A DNA stretch of 33,657 nt, from assembly GCA_017480485.1 (NCBI GenBank), contig JAFVAN010000034.1, positions 1 through 33,657 of the forward strand. The letters are read 5' to 3'. Position numbers and translations under genes: made by a program. Source of the stretch: Ruminococcus sp. GTDB taxonomy: Bacteria > Bacillota_A > Clostridia > Oscillospirales > Ruminococcaceae. The notes beneath the pieces were generated by a model. That model searched no databases. It saw only the letters and a list, made by a program, of their open reading frames with translations, and was not told the origin of the DNA. Of the stretch, positions 1-8,899 are shown piece after piece. The number at the start of each line of letters is the position of its first letter. Positions within the stretch are counted from its first letter, which is position 1.

Positions 1-175
1 GCGAAAAGCCTAAACATGGGGAAGATAAGGGGAAGGGGAGCGCGAGGGGGAGGACCTAAAGAGGGGGGAAACAAGGTACCCATCACATCAGATCGACGGG
101 GAGCCCCCTCTTTTGGTCCTCCCCCTCGCAACCGTGCGCAGACGCTGCGAACACCACAAAGAAAAAGATAGAAGC
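1..175 (+). repeat. R-A hairpin repeat, copy 1 (runs off the window start)
   Basis: This stretch matches, in reverse complement and almost base for base, positions 30841-31015; a diverged third copy lies at 21995-22112. The core is a long inverted repeat: a left arm at 44-67 beginning GAGGGGGAGGACC and a right arm at 104-127 ending GGTCCTCCCCCTC. They form 24 paired positions with a single T-T mismatch around a 36-nt loop. No transposase is present and the short reading frames across it are not convincing genes. The left boundary may lie outside the window. Confidence 0.85.
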
Positions 176-177
176 AA

Positions 178-262
178 AAGCCCCTCGCAACAGGGCGACC
201 GCCAAGGTCGGCCCAGAAACAAAGCCAAGGACGTGCCGCAAGCCCCGCAGCACCGTGTACCG
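178..262 (-). repeat. R-E repeat, degenerate copy
   Basis: Read on the minus strand this segment contains GGGGCTTGCGGCACGTCC followed by TTGGCTTTG and later GCCCTG. These are the landmarks, in the same order, of the 58-bp tandem unit at 26216-26331. The middle is diverged. From here to the protease promoter (about 263-450) I see no gene. Confidence 0.5.
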
Positions 263-454
263 TTAACACCATTATACCTTATCCATTTCCCGACAGCTAT
301 AGCCTTATGCCAAGAACTTTTCAACAAATTCTTCCGCTTATCCCAATAATTCCCTTTTTGGCCCCATATCTCGGGCCGCAGCGACACGCCCGGAGTCGGA
401 AAATGCTGTTTCACGCCGCTTTCGTTTTTTGTCAAAAATTTTTGATTTGATTAT

Positions 455-483
455 CATTGTTTTATCACATTCGGGGGTATAAT
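455..483 (+). promoter_or_regulatory. Probable promoter of the HtrA-type protease gene
   Basis: A perfect -10 hexamer TATAAT lies at 478-483. The -35 region 17 bp upstream (CATTGT) is poor, so the promoter may be weak or depend on an activator. It is 58 bp before the protease start codon. Confidence 0.45.
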
Positions 484-540
484 GTAAGTATAAACAAAAA
501 ACAACACCGCAATGCGGCAGGATATATTGGAGGCATTGAT

Positions 541-1947
541 ATGGATAACATGGGATTCAACAGCTATAACAATGAGATAAATAACGGCACAGCCGCTCCC
601 GAGAGCTATACCGCCGATTTCGCGCCCTACAGCGCCGAGCGCGTGCACGAGGTAACCTACGCCGCCCCGAAAAAGAAAAACAGAGGCCGCGCAGTTCTGG
701 CAGGCATCGTCGGCATCCTCAGTGTGGTAGCCATCGGCGCTACATCCATCGTCGGCTATGACCTGATAAAGGGCGACTCCATCGGCGTTACAAAGACCGC
801 CGACAGCGAGACCAACGACAAAGAGGTCAAGAAGTCTTCGGCTGCTCCCGCTAACACCGACCTGCCCACCATCGTGCAGCTCGCCTCTCCCGAGGACGCC
901 ATGAGCATCCCCGATATAGTTACTAAGGTCTCGCCCTCTGTTGTAGGCGTCTCCTGCGTTACCACAGGCGGCGTTGCCACAGGCACGGGCATCATAATGA
1001 GCAGCGACGGCTACATCATCACCAACGCCCACGTTGTTGAGGGCGCAACCTCTATCTCCGTTCTGCTGCCCAGCTCCTACGCCGACGACAGCAGCACCAC
1101 CGAGGACCTGACCATTGAGGCAACTCTGGTCGGCAAGGACACCCAGACCGATATCGCGGTGCTCAAGATCGAAAAGACAGGCCTCACCGCCGCAGAGTTC
1201 GGAAAGTCCTCTGACATTCAGGTGGGCGAGGTAGCGATAGTTATCGGCAACCCCCTGGGCTTCGAGCTTGCAAACTCTGTTACCGCGGGCATCATCTCGG
1301 CGGTGGACAGGTCCATAACAGTTGACGACAGGACCATGAACACCATCCAGACCGACGCCTCTATCAACAGCGGCAACTCCGGCGGCCCCCTGATCAACGC
1401 CTACGGTCAGGTAATAGGCATCACCTCCGCAAAGGTAACATCCACCTACGGCGAGGGCCTCGGATTTGCTATCCCGATAGATGAGGCCATCCCGATAGTT
1501 CAGGAGCTCATGACCTACGGTAAGGTCACAGGCAGACCCTCTCTCGGAGTCAGCGGCGAGAACGTTACCGAGGTATACTCCCAGTATTACGACATCCCCA
1601 AGGGCTTCTTTGTAAGGGGCGTTAACTCGGGCTCCTGCGCCGAGAAGGCGGGCATCAAGGTCAACGACATCGTTACGGGCATCGAGGGTACTACTATTGA
1701 GACCATCGAGCAGTTCAACGATGTTAAGAACAAATACAAGGCAGGCGACACCGTAACGATCACAGTCTACAGAGACGGCAAGTACATCGACTTTGATGTA
1801 ACGCTGGACGAGGTGGCCGACGAGGTCGAGGAGGAGGACGATAACAAGTATCCTTATCCCGGCGGCAGCGATGACGGCTACGGTGATTACGGGGACTACG
1901 ACGACTACGATCGCTATCGCGAGTTCTTCCAGCAGTTCCCCTTCTAA
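541..1947 (+). CDS. HtrA/DegP-type membrane-anchored serine protease with PDZ domain
   Basis: This 468-residue trypsin-like protease probably degrades or processes misfolded proteins at the outer face of the membrane. The order is: a cytoplasmic N-terminus of about 50 residues, one membrane segment (about 51-75), a linker, the protease domain, one PDZ domain starting about residue 335, and an acidic tail. The catalytic triad is visible as H164 (TNAHVV), D204 (TDIAVL) and S280 (GNSGGP). The start at 541 was chosen because GGAGG lies at 529-533 with 7-nt spacing; an upstream in-frame start at 457 has no such site and would precede the promoter -10. The last 30 or so residues are unusually rich in Asp, Glu and Tyr and end in FFQQFPF. 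Family assignment is secure; the substrate is unknown. It is transcribed alone and followed by a terminator. Confidence 0.93.
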   Translation: MDNMGFNSYNNEINNGTAAPESYTADFAPYSAERVHEVTYAAPKKKNRGRAVLAGIVGILSVVAIGATSIVGYDLIKGDSIGVTKTADSETNDKEVKKSSAAPANTDLPTIVQLASPEDAMSIPDIVTKVSPSVVGVSCVTTGGVATGTGIIMSSDGYIITNAHVVEGATSISVLLPSSYADDSSTTEDLTIEATLVGKDTQTDIAVLKIEKTGLTAAEFGKSSDIQVGEVAIVIGNPLGFELANSVTAGIISAVDRSITVDDRTMNTIQTDASINSGNSGGPLINAYGQVIGITSAKVTSTYGEGLGFAIPIDEAIPIVQELMTYGKVTGRPSLGVSGENVTEVYSQYYDIPKGFFVRGVNSGSCAEKAGIKVNDIVTGIEGTTIETIEQFNDVKNKYKAGDTVTITVYRDGKYIDFDVTLDEVADEVEEEDDNKYPYPGGSDDGYGDYGDYDDYDRYREFFQQFPF

Positions 1948-1989
1948 ACACAGATTTCTTCCAATTTTCATATTCTTTTACTTCTTGGG

Positions 1990-2028
1990 AAAAGGGCTGC
2001 CCCTCACGGGACAGCTCTTTTCTTTTTT
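1990..2028 (+). terminator. Intrinsic terminator after the HtrA-type gene
   Basis: An AAAAGGGCTGCCC arm pairs with GGGACAGCTCTTTT across a TCAC loop, with two small bulges, followed by CTTTTTT. Confidence 0.75.
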
Positions 2029-2032
2029 AGAT

Positions 2033-2290
2033 CCTCCACCATCTTTCAGTCGTGCGAATACGTCGGTGCCCCGACGGGGCAAGTCGCGTGAGCACTCGCA
2101 AGCTCGTTTACAATGATGTAAAGTGGGAGGGTTCCCTCGCGAACCAGCACCCAGCGGGAAAGCACTCACGCAAAGCCCACCGAACGGCTGCACCGCCGCC
2201 TCATCCATAAAGGCGCCCACCTCCCCTCCGGGGAGGCGCTGAGACGCTGCGTGTCCGCCCGACTGAAAGATGGTGGGGGAATTAAAAATA
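2033..2290 (+). repeat. R-B repeat, copy 1, with 17-bp terminal inverted repeats and an embedded R-C module
   Basis: The element starts with CCACCATCTTTCAGTCG (about 2037) and ends with its exact reverse complement (about 2260-2276), then GGGGGAATTAAA. The R-B core at 2186-2237 has CGGCTGCACCGCC and a 7-bp hairpin, CCTCCCC/GGGGAGG, at 2220-2236. Between the left end and the core, 2066-2145 is an R-C module in reverse orientation, so one repeat has been built into another. It fills most of the gap between the HtrA-type gene and the arabinose operon. No transposase or direct target duplication is obvious. Confidence 0.8.
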
Positions 2291-2348
2291 AAAAGCACAA
2301 AAAACAGAATTTACCTTTGGGCATTCTGCCGATATAGTTGAAAAACCC

Positions 2349-2377
2349 TTGCTTTAAAGAAATGTACATTGTATAAT
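2349..2377 (+). promoter_or_regulatory. Promoter of the arabinose operon with a palindrome in the spacer
   Basis: TTGCTT (2349-2354), a 17-bp spacer and TATAAT (2372-2377) form a good vegetative promoter. The spacer contains the perfect palindrome AATGTACATT (2361-2370), placed where a bound repressor would block RNA polymerase. Its GTAC core resembles AraR-type operators, but that link is inference. Confidence 0.75.
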
Positions 2378-2414
2378 ATAAAATGTGTAATAATGTATTC
2401 ACGGAGGCGAGATC

Positions 2415-3992
2415 ATGTCTGTTAATGAAACTATCGCGGCGGGGCGCTGCTTCCTCGGTATCGAGTTCGGCTCTACAAGAGTAAAGGCCGTGCTCTGCGG
2501 CCCCGATTCTCAGCCCGTGGCCACAGGAGCCTATGAGTGGGAAAACAGGCTCGAAAACGGCCTCTGGACCTATTCGGAGCAGGATATCCTCACCGCCCTG
2601 CGCAGCTGCTATGCCGACCTCAAGCGGGACGTAAGAGAGCGGTTTTCCGTCACCCTCACGGGCTTTGCCACTATGGGCGTCTCCGCAATGATGCACGGCT
2701 ACCTCGCCTTTGATAAGAACGACCGCCTGCTGGTGCCCTTCCGCACCTGGCGAAATACCGTCACCGCCGAGGCCGCCGAGAGGCTTACCGCCCTCTTTGG
2801 CTTCAATATCCCCCAGCGCTGGAGCATAGCGCACCTCTATCAGGCAATACTGAACAAGGAGCCCCATGTGGGCGATATCGCCCACATCAATACTCTGGCG
2901 GGCTATGTCCATTTCCTGCTGACAGGTGAGCTGGCCCTGGGCGTGGGCGACGCCTCCGGGATGTTCCCCGTTGAGGAAAGCCGATACTATAACGGAAAAA
3001 TGATGCACAGCTTTATGGAGCTGCCCGAGGTCGCGGCCTGCGGCTGGCACCTGAATTCCATCCTGCCCCGCATCGCGCTGGCTGGCGAGGAGTGCGGCAG
3101 GCTCACTGCCGATGGGGCGGCCCTCCTTGACCCCGAGGGAGACCTGAAAGCGGGCGTGCCTCTCTGTCCCCCCGAGGGCGACGCAGGCACGGGAATGACC
3201 GCCACCAACTCCGTCCGTCCCGGAACAGGCAATATCTCGGCGGGTACCTCGGTGTTCTCGATGCTGGTGCTGGAGCGGGAGCTTACGGGCTGCTATCCGG
3301 AGATCGACGTGGTCACCACCCCCGACGGCTCTCCCGTAGCAATGGTCCACTGCAACAACTGCTGCGGCGAGCTGGACTTCTGGGTAAAGCTCTTCGGGCA
3401 GTTTGCGGAGCTTGCCGGCAGCCCCGTGGATAAGGGGCGGATATACGAGCTTCTGTACACCAATGCCATGAACGCCCCCGCAGACTGCGGCGGCATCACC
3501 GCCTGCAACTTCATCTCCGGCGAGCCCGTGGCGAAGGTGGCGGAGGGCAGACCAATGTATATGCGCAGCCCCGACAGCCGCGCCGACCTCGGCTCCTTTA
3601 TGCGGGCCGAGCTCTATGCCTCTCTGGCGGCCTTGAAGCTGGGGAATGACATTTTGTTTGAAAAGGAAAAGATAACGGCCGGGCGCTTCAACTGCCACGG
3701 CGGGCTCTTCAAGGTAAGGGGCGCCGCAGCGCAGATCGCCGCCGACGGCCTCGGGACACCCACTGCGGTGATGCAGACCGCAGGAGAGGGCGGCGCCTGG
3801 GGCATGGCCCTGCTGGCGCAGTATATGGTGGAGGGCGGCGGGCTCAGCCTTGCCGACTGGCTGGAGCAGAAGGTCTTCGCGGGCCTCGAGGCCGAGGCCT
3901 ACTCTCCCGACCCTGCGGGTGCTAAGGGCTTTGCGGAATATATGAAAAGCTTTAAAACAGCCCTCGATATGGAGAGGATCATAGCATTATAG
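2415..3992 (+). CDS. FGGY-family carbohydrate kinase, probable L-ribulokinase
   Basis: A cytoplasmic sugar kinase of 525 residues, first gene of a three-gene operon with AraD and a GH43 enzyme. The N-terminal phosphate-binding loop reads LGIEFGSTRVKAVL (residues 14-27). A GDAGTG segment with D256 sits where FGGY kinases carry the catalytic base. GTGNISAGTS follows as the second phosphate motif, and near the C-terminus QTAGEGGAWGMAL matches the adenosine-binding region. Direct coupling to AraD suggests it phosphorylates L-ribulose to L-ribulose 5-phosphate; the sequence alone cannot exclude another pentulose such as xylulose. GGAGG at 2403-2407 supports the start. No arabinose isomerase gene (araA) is in the operon, so that step must be encoded elsewhere. 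Confidence 0.85.
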   Translation: MSVNETIAAGRCFLGIEFGSTRVKAVLCGPDSQPVATGAYEWENRLENGLWTYSEQDILTALRSCYADLKRDVRERFSVTLTGFATMGVSAMMHGYLAFDKNDRLLVPFRTWRNTVTAEAAERLTALFGFNIPQRWSIAHLYQAILNKEPHVGDIAHINTLAGYVHFLLTGELALGVGDASGMFPVEESRYYNGKMMHSFMELPEVAACGWHLNSILPRIALAGEECGRLTADGAALLDPEGDLKAGVPLCPPEGDAGTGMTATNSVRPGTGNISAGTSVFSMLVLERELTGCYPEIDVVTTPDGSPVAMVHCNNCCGELDFWVKLFGQFAELAGSPVDKGRIYELLYTNAMNAPADCGGITACNFISGEPVAKVAEGRPMYMRSPDSRADLGSFMRAELYASLAALKLGNDILFEKEKITAGRFNCHGGLFKVRGAAAQIAADGLGTPTAVMQTAGEGGAWGMALLAQYMVEGGGLSLADWLEQKVFAGLEAEAYSPDPAGAKGFAEYMKSFKTALDMERIIAL

Positions 3993-4013
3993 CAAAGGAA
4001 CAGGTGTGACACA

Positions 4014-4721
4014 ATGCTTGAAGAACTGAAACAAAAGGTGCTGGAGGCCAACCTTATGCTGCCGAAGCACGGGCTCGTGACCTTTACCTGGGGGAACGTG
4101 TCCGCGGTGGACAGGGAAAGGGGCCTTATGGTGATAAAGCCCTCGGGCGTCGAGTACGAGGGGATGAAGGCAGATGATATGGTGGTGGTCAGCCTTGAAA
4201 CGGGCGAGACCGTTGAGGGCAGCTACCGCCCCTCCAGCGACACCCCCACCCATCTGGAGCTTTACAGACACTTTCCCAAGCTGGGAGGTGTGTGCCACAC
4301 CCACAGCCGCTGGGCAGTGGCCTTTGCCCAAGCGGGGCGGGGCATACTGCCCATGGGTACCACCCACGCGGATTATTTTTACGGCGAGGTGCCCTGCACC
4401 CGCGCCATGACTCCCGCCGAGATCGCGGGAGAGTACGAGAAGGAAACAGGCACCGTCATCATCGAGGCCTTCGAGGGTAAGGACCCCATGGATATCCCTG
4501 CGGTGCTGGTGCGCAGCCACGGGCCCTTCACCTGGGGCAAGGACGCCTACGACGCGGTGTATCACGCGGTGGTGCTGGAGGAGGTAGCCTTTATGAACTA
4601 TCACACCCTTGGCCTCGACCCCGCGGCAGGCCCCATGCAGCAGGAGCTGCTGGATAAGCACTATCTGAGAAAGCACGGCAAGAACGCCTATTACGGCCAG
4701 ATAAAGGAGGAAGACAAATGA
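4014..4721 (+). CDS. araD: L-ribulose-5-phosphate 4-epimerase
   Basis: A 235-residue class II aldolase-like epimerase that converts L-ribulose 5-phosphate to D-xylulose 5-phosphate, feeding arabinose into the pentose phosphate pathway. The catalytic and zinc-binding residues known from E. coli AraD occur at nearly the same numbers: D76, H95 and H97 (CHTHSRW), D120 (THADYF), H169 (RSHGPF) and a Tyr pair at 226-227 (YYGQ). Length is normal for the family. It starts 21 nt after the kinase, and its last codon overlaps the GH43 start (ATGA), so the three genes are co-transcribed and probably translationally coupled. Confidence 0.95.
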   Translation: MLEELKQKVLEANLMLPKHGLVTFTWGNVSAVDRERGLMVIKPSGVEYEGMKADDMVVVSLETGETVEGSYRPSSDTPTHLELYRHFPKLGGVCHTHSRWAVAFAQAGRGILPMGTTHADYFYGEVPCTRAMTPAEIAGEYEKETGTVIIEAFEGKDPMDIPAVLVRSHGPFTWGKDAYDAVYHAVVLEEVAFMNYHTLGLDPAAGPMQQELLDKHYLRKHGKNAYYGQIKEEDK

Positions 4722-6211
4722 AATTCAGGAACCCTGTAGTTAAAGGCTTTTACCCCGACCCCAGCGTTTGCTTTGCAAACGGCAAGTATTATATGGTTTG
4801 CAGCTCCTTCCAGTATTTCCCCGGCATCCCCCTCTTTGAGAGCGAGGACCTTGTGAACTGGACCCAGATAGGCTACGTCCTGACCCGCCGCAGTCAGGTG
4901 ATGCTGGACAAGATAAACAGCTCCGGCGGTATTTTCGCCCCCACCATCAGATATAACAAGGGCAGGTTCTACGTTGTCACCACCAACGATACCACCGGCC
5001 AGAATTTCTATGTCTACACCGACGACATCTACGGCGAGTGGAGCGAGCCCATCTACGTCGATCAGGGCGGGATAGACCCCTCGCTGTACTTCGAGAAGAA
5101 CCGTGTCTACTTCATGTCCAACGGCGAGGACGACAACGGCGTCGGCGGCGTCGTTCAGTGCGAGATAGACATCGAGACGGGCAAGAAGCTCTCCGAGAGC
5201 AAGTGCATCTGGCAGGGCAGCGGCGGCCGCTACCTCGAAAGCCCCCATATGTACAAGATCGGCCGCTGGTACTACCTTATGGCCGCCGAGGGCGGCACCG
5301 AGTACGGCCACATGATAACCTGCGCCCGCAGCCGCAGCCTTTGGGGCAGGTATTCCCGCAACCCCAACAACCCCGTGCTCTCCAACCGCAACAAGGCCCC
5401 CTATATCATTCAAGGCATAGGCCACGGCGACCTTGTGCAGGACAAGAACGGCAACTGGTTCATCCTCAGCCTTGGCTTCAGACAGATACACATCTGGATG
5501 CCCTTCCACAACCTTGGCCGCGAGGTGTTCCTGACCCCCGTTAAGTTCGGCGAGGACGGCTGGTTCACCGCGGGCATGGACGGCACCACCGAGGAATTCT
5601 TCGAGATCGAGGGAGACTTCGAGCAGAGGATAGAGAACCACTACAGCTTCGAGAACCTTAAATGGAACATCGACTGGGCCTATATGCGCCACCCCGAGCC
5701 CAAGAACTACGAGCTCTCCGAGGACAAGGCCGTGCTCCACGGCACAGACATAACCCTTGACGAGGCCGACTCCCCCACCTTCATAGCGCTAAGGCAGAAG
5801 GAATTCAACATGATGCTCTCGGCCCAGGTGAGCGTGGAGGGCAGCGGCGAGGCAGGCTTCACCGTGTATATGTGCGAGAACGAGCACTACGAGGTGGCCA
5901 TCCGCAAGGCCCCCGAGGGCGAGGGCTACGAGGCCGTGCTAAAGCTCAATATAGGCGGCATCAAGCACATCCAGAAGACCGCGCCCCTAAAGTCCGCAAA
6001 GGCGCAGCTCTACGTCCAGTCGGATAATTTCAGCTACAGCTTCTATTTCCGGGAGGAGGATCAGGCTGTCAAGACCTCCCTGGGCTACGGCTACGCCAAG
6101 TACCTCACCAGCGAGGTCTCGGGCGGTTTTACGGGCGTTATGCTTGGTATGTACGCCGTTGGCAGCTGCACGGGAGAATTCACCGAGCTGGAGCTGGACT
6201 ACAAGTGCTGA
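4718..6211 (+). CDS. Intracellular glycoside hydrolase family 43 (alpha-L-arabinofuranosidase or beta-xylosidase)
   Basis: A 497-residue protein with an N-terminal five-bladed GH43 catalytic domain (about 1-290) and a C-terminal beta-sandwich-like domain (about 310-497). The GH43 catalytic residues are visible: D14 in YPDPS (base), D120 in GGIDPS (pKa modulator) and E174 in LESPHM (acid). There is no signal peptide, so it acts in the cytoplasm on short arabinose- or xylose-containing oligosaccharides brought in by a transporter not in this window. AAGGAGG at 4704-4710 and the ATGA overlap with araD fix the start. Co-transcription with the kinase and AraD favours arabinose release, but GH43 specificity cannot be settled by motif reading. 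Confidence 0.9.
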   Translation: MKFRNPVVKGFYPDPSVCFANGKYYMVCSSFQYFPGIPLFESEDLVNWTQIGYVLTRRSQVMLDKINSSGGIFAPTIRYNKGRFYVVTTNDTTGQNFYVYTDDIYGEWSEPIYVDQGGIDPSLYFEKNRVYFMSNGEDDNGVGGVVQCEIDIETGKKLSESKCIWQGSGGRYLESPHMYKIGRWYYLMAAEGGTEYGHMITCARSRSLWGRYSRNPNNPVLSNRNKAPYIIQGIGHGDLVQDKNGNWFILSLGFRQIHIWMPFHNLGREVFLTPVKFGEDGWFTAGMDGTTEEFFEIEGDFEQRIENHYSFENLKWNIDWAYMRHPEPKNYELSEDKAVLHGTDITLDEADSPTFIALRQKEFNMMLSAQVSVEGSGEAGFTVYMCENEHYEVAIRKAPEGEGYEAVLKLNIGGIKHIQKTAPLKSAKAQLYVQSDNFSYSFYFREEDQAVKTSLGYGYAKYLTSEVSGGFTGVMLGMYAVGSCTGEFTELELDYKC

Positions 6212-6343
6212 CACCATTTGAAAATTTATGCTGGCGGCATAGAAAACCCTGCAAATGCGTGGGTTAAACGTTTTAATAATTTGTCCAAAATAGTGATGGA
6301 CTGCGTCAAATATTGTACAATTCGCTGAAAAAATTTTTAACGC

Positions 6344-6372
6344 TTGACAGCGGGGCCCAAATGTGGTTTAAT
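6344..6372 (+). promoter_or_regulatory. Promoter of the Wzz/BY-kinase/sortase operon
   Basis: A consensus -35 TTGACA (6344-6349), a 17-bp spacer and TTTAAT (6367-6372). Transcription would begin near 6380, giving an untranslated leader of about 110 nt. Confidence 0.85.
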
Positions 6373-6379
6373 ATAAGGT

Positions 6380-6488
6380 AGTATCGTATATTGGACCATC
6401 AGCCCCTGTTCAAATGTAAACTTTTGGTGAACAGGGTAAGAGATCTCCGATGTGCGCATCCTATGCAGGAAAGGGCCCTTAATATAAC
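6380..6488 (+). promoter_or_regulatory. Structured 5' leader of the wzz-like gene
   Basis: The leader holds a 9-bp hairpin (CCCTGTTCA/TGAACAGGG, about 6404-6436). It also holds the palindrome AAGGGCCCTT (6471-6480), which overlaps the AGGAAAGG ribosome-binding site. Folding of the latter could limit ribosome access. I do not recognise a known riboswitch class, and there is no terminator. Confidence 0.4.
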
Positions 6489-7199
6489 ATGAATGAGAAT
6501 AAGGAACAGGAAATAGATCTTCTTGAACTGATCGGCGTGCTGTGGAAAAAACTTTTTGGCATAGTCATCGCCACTGTCCTCGGCGCAGTAGTTGTGCTTA
6601 TGTACACGCTGTTCTTTGTAACCCCCAAGTATCAGGCGAGCGCGATGATGTTCGTAAACACCTCGTCCCTGGATGTGGGCAGCACAAAGATAAATCTTTC
6701 AGACCTGACGGCTTCCAAGAGCCTCGCAAATACCTATTCGGTAATACTTAAATCCAGAACTACCCTCGAGGAGGTAATCGAAAAGGCTGACCTGAATTAC
6801 ACCTACACTCAGCTCAGTGGCATGATAACCACCGAGACCGTCAACGACACCGAGGTGTTCAGGGTGATCGTTACCTGCGAGGACCCCAACGAGGCAAAGA
6901 AGATCGCCAACACCATAGTTGAGGTCCTTCCCGACAGGATCAAGGACATCATGGACGGCAGTGCCGTTAAGGTTGTGGACGACGCCATAGCTCCAAAGAC
7001 CTATGTTTCGCCCAACTACAAGAGAAACGCCCTCATCGGCGCCCTTGTCGGCTTTGTAATAGCCTGCGCCATCGTGATAATCAGGTATATGCTCGATACT
7101 ACGATCCACTCCGAAAGCTTCCTTCTCGACGAATACGAGAGCATACCGCTGCTCTCTGTTGTTCCTGTCGTTTCAGAGCACAAAAGCAGCGAGAGCTGA
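6489..7199 (+). CDS. Wzz/YveK-like polysaccharide chain-length and BY-kinase activator protein
   Basis: A 236-residue membrane protein of the bacterial polysaccharide co-polymerase type. It has two membrane segments (about 22-44 and 181-201) around an extracellular domain, with a proline-containing stretch APKTYVSPNYKRN (168-180) just before the second one, as is typical. In Gram-positives these proteins bind and activate the separate tyrosine kinase encoded next, and together they control capsule or exopolysaccharide assembly. It is the first gene of the operon; the BY-kinase follows after 33 nt. No glycosyltransferase, polymerase or flippase gene is attached, which is unusual for this pair. 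Confidence 0.9.
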   Translation: MNENKEQEIDLLELIGVLWKKLFGIVIATVLGAVVVLMYTLFFVTPKYQASAMMFVNTSSLDVGSTKINLSDLTASKSLANTYSVILKSRTTLEEVIEKADLNYTYTQLSGMITTETVNDTEVFRVIVTCEDPNEAKKIANTIVEVLPDRIKDIMDGSAVKVVDDAIAPKTYVSPNYKRNALIGALVGFVIACAIVIIRYMLDTTIHSESFLLDEYESIPLLSVVPVVSEHKSSES

Positions 7200-7232
7200 G
7201 TGAAGGTGAAGCTTAAAGAGAGGTGAGCACAG

Positions 7233-8045
7233 ATGGCTGACAAGAAAAAGAACAAGGAGCTTGACGAAAAATTTCGCAAGGGCTCAAACATAATAAAAAG
7301 AATACTTAGGCAGGAGGCCGAGTACGACTTCCAGACCAGAGAGGCCTTCAACCTCACCAGAACGAACCTTATGCTTTCGTTCGCGGGCAGCGAGACCTCT
7401 AAGGTAGTGGGCATCACCAGCTCGATAAAGGGCGAGGGCAAGTCCTTCGTGGCCTGCTCCATCGGCCATGCGCTGGCTGAGGCGGACAAGACCGCCATAC
7501 TCATAGACTGCGATATGCGCCTTCCTACAGTTGCAAGCAAGGTCGGGTGCAACAAACGCCCCGGACTTTCAAATATCCTCACAGGCTCGGTAAATGATAT
7601 CACCGAGGCCGTGAACTACGACGCCTTTGGCGGGCTCGATGTCATCCCTGCGGGAGACATCCCCCCCAACCCCTCGGAGCTGCTGGGTTCCGAGCGCTTT
7701 GAGCAGATGCTCAAGCTTCTGGGCGAGAAGTATGATTACATCATCCTCGACCTGCCGCCTGTTACGGCGGTCACCGACGCGATAGTCGTTTCCAAGGTCA
7801 TCGACGGCATCATCCTTGTGGTGCGCCATGAGTACACCGACAAGAACGCCGTTAAGGACGCCATCAGGCAGCTCAATATCGCCGACGCCAGAATTCTTGG
7901 CTTTGTCTACAACGGTATGTTCACCGGAAACTCGAAGTACGGCAAGTACGGAAAGTACGGCAAGTACAAGGGCTACTACGGCTATGGCTATGGCTACGGC
8001 TACGGCTACGAGAACGCGGGGAAGACCACTACCTCGAACAAGTGA
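7233..8045 (+). CDS. Bacterial tyrosine kinase (BY-kinase, CpsD/YwqD type)
   Basis: A 270-residue cytoplasmic ATPase that autophosphorylates on tyrosine when contacted by its membrane partner. The BY-kinase signature is complete: Walker A SSIKGEGKS (63-71, K70), Walker A' ILIDCDMR (89-96) and Walker B YIILDLPP (169-176, D173). The C-terminal tyrosine cluster is exceptional: eleven tyrosines between residues 236 and 259, first as KYG triplets and then as alternating Gly-Tyr, encoded by short DNA tandem repeats at about 7935-8012. Such repeats can gain or lose units by slippage, which would change the number of phosphorylation sites. No matching tyrosine phosphatase gene is present in the operon. 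Confidence 0.93.
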   Translation: MADKKKNKELDEKFRKGSNIIKRILRQEAEYDFQTREAFNLTRTNLMLSFAGSETSKVVGITSSIKGEGKSFVACSIGHALAEADKTAILIDCDMRLPTVASKVGCNKRPGLSNILTGSVNDITEAVNYDAFGGLDVIPAGDIPPNPSELLGSERFEQMLKLLGEKYDYIILDLPPVTAVTDAIVVSKVIDGIILVVRHEYTDKNAVKDAIRQLNIADARILGFVYNGMFTGNSKYGKYGKYGKYKGYYGYGYGYGYGYENAGKTTTSNK

Positions 8046-8057
8046 TAAAGGCGTGAC

Positions 8058-8870
8058 ATGAAGAAAAAGCTTATGTATGCTGCCGCCGTCCTGCTCTTTG
8101 CATTGGCAGGGTTCTTCATCTACCAGGTGATATCGAGGCAGTATCAGATAAGAAAAGCCGAATCGGACAACTCCAGGCTCCGCGAGGAGGTAATGAGCGA
8201 GAACGACGGCTTCAGCGACCTGAAGCCCGGCCAAACCGAAGGCGGGGACAATGAAGAGAAGTATGTGGAGGACAGCCTCAGCGGCGACATAACCTATCGC
8301 TACAGCGTCGATTTCGACAAGCTGTGGGAGCGCAATGCGGACGCCTGCGCCTGGATAGACATCCCCCATACGGATATGAGCTTTCCCATAGCACAGCACC
8401 CCAGCGACGACAACTACTATCTTGAAAGAAATTTCAGCGGCCAGAAAAGCATTTATGGCGCGGCATATATCGAGCTCTATAACAACAGGGACTTCAACGA
8501 CAATGTCACCGTTGTTTACGGCCACGATATTAGCAACGGCCAGTGGTTCGGCCAGCTTGAAACTATATTTACAGACCCCGAGACCTTTGAGAAGAGCAAG
8601 GACATAATCCTCTATCTTCCCTCGGAAACACGGACCTACCGCGTGTTCGCGGCTCTGCCCTACAGCGACAAGCACCTGATGCAGAGCTATGATTTCACAA
8701 AAAAAGAGGTCTTCGAGAAGTTCATCGAACAGATCCTCGAAACGCGGAACATCAACAGCATAATCAGACCCGAGGACGCCCCCGAGTTCGGAGACAAGCT
8801 GCTGGTGCTTGAAACTTGCTTAAAAGGCGACTATTCACATCGCTTTTTGGTATTGGCGCGCAAGCGCTGA
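8058..8870 (+). CDS. Class B sortase
   Basis: A 270-residue membrane-anchored transpeptidase that covalently attaches surface proteins to the cell wall. One N-terminal membrane segment (about 5-24) is followed by a short linker and the sortase barrel (about 85-268). The active-site residues are H156 (VVYGHD), C254 (LETC) and R262 (HRFLVLAR). Spacing and the YGHDI motif fit class B. It starts 12 nt after the BY-kinase and 29 nt before a gene whose product has a sortase-type C-terminus, so enzyme and substrate are encoded together. A second candidate substrate, with NPTTG, is at 14116-14450. Confidence 0.92.
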   Translation: MKKKLMYAAAVLLFALAGFFIYQVISRQYQIRKAESDNSRLREEVMSENDGFSDLKPGQTEGGDNEEKYVEDSLSGDITYRYSVDFDKLWERNADACAWIDIPHTDMSFPIAQHPSDDNYYLERNFSGQKSIYGAAYIELYNNRDFNDNVTVVYGHDISNGQWFGQLETIFTDPETFEKSKDIILYLPSETRTYRVFAALPYSDKHLMQSYDFTKKEVFEKFIEQILETRNINSIIRPEDAPEFGDKLLVLETCLKGDYSHRFLVLARKR

Positions 8871-8899
8871 TAAAATCTTATGAAAGGAGTAATGTTATT

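Noticed and set aside
88..435. Open frames across the R-A repeat (also 30780-31004)
   Set aside because: The similarity between the two translations comes from the DNA repeat itself; codon pattern and start sites are not gene-like.
454..1971. A 505-codon open frame on the minus strand opposite the HtrA-type gene
   Set aside because: It is the complement of a GC-rich real gene, has low-complexity sequence and no ribosome-binding site. The same holds for the long minus-strand frames opposite trpB (22666-24429) and opposite araD and GH43.
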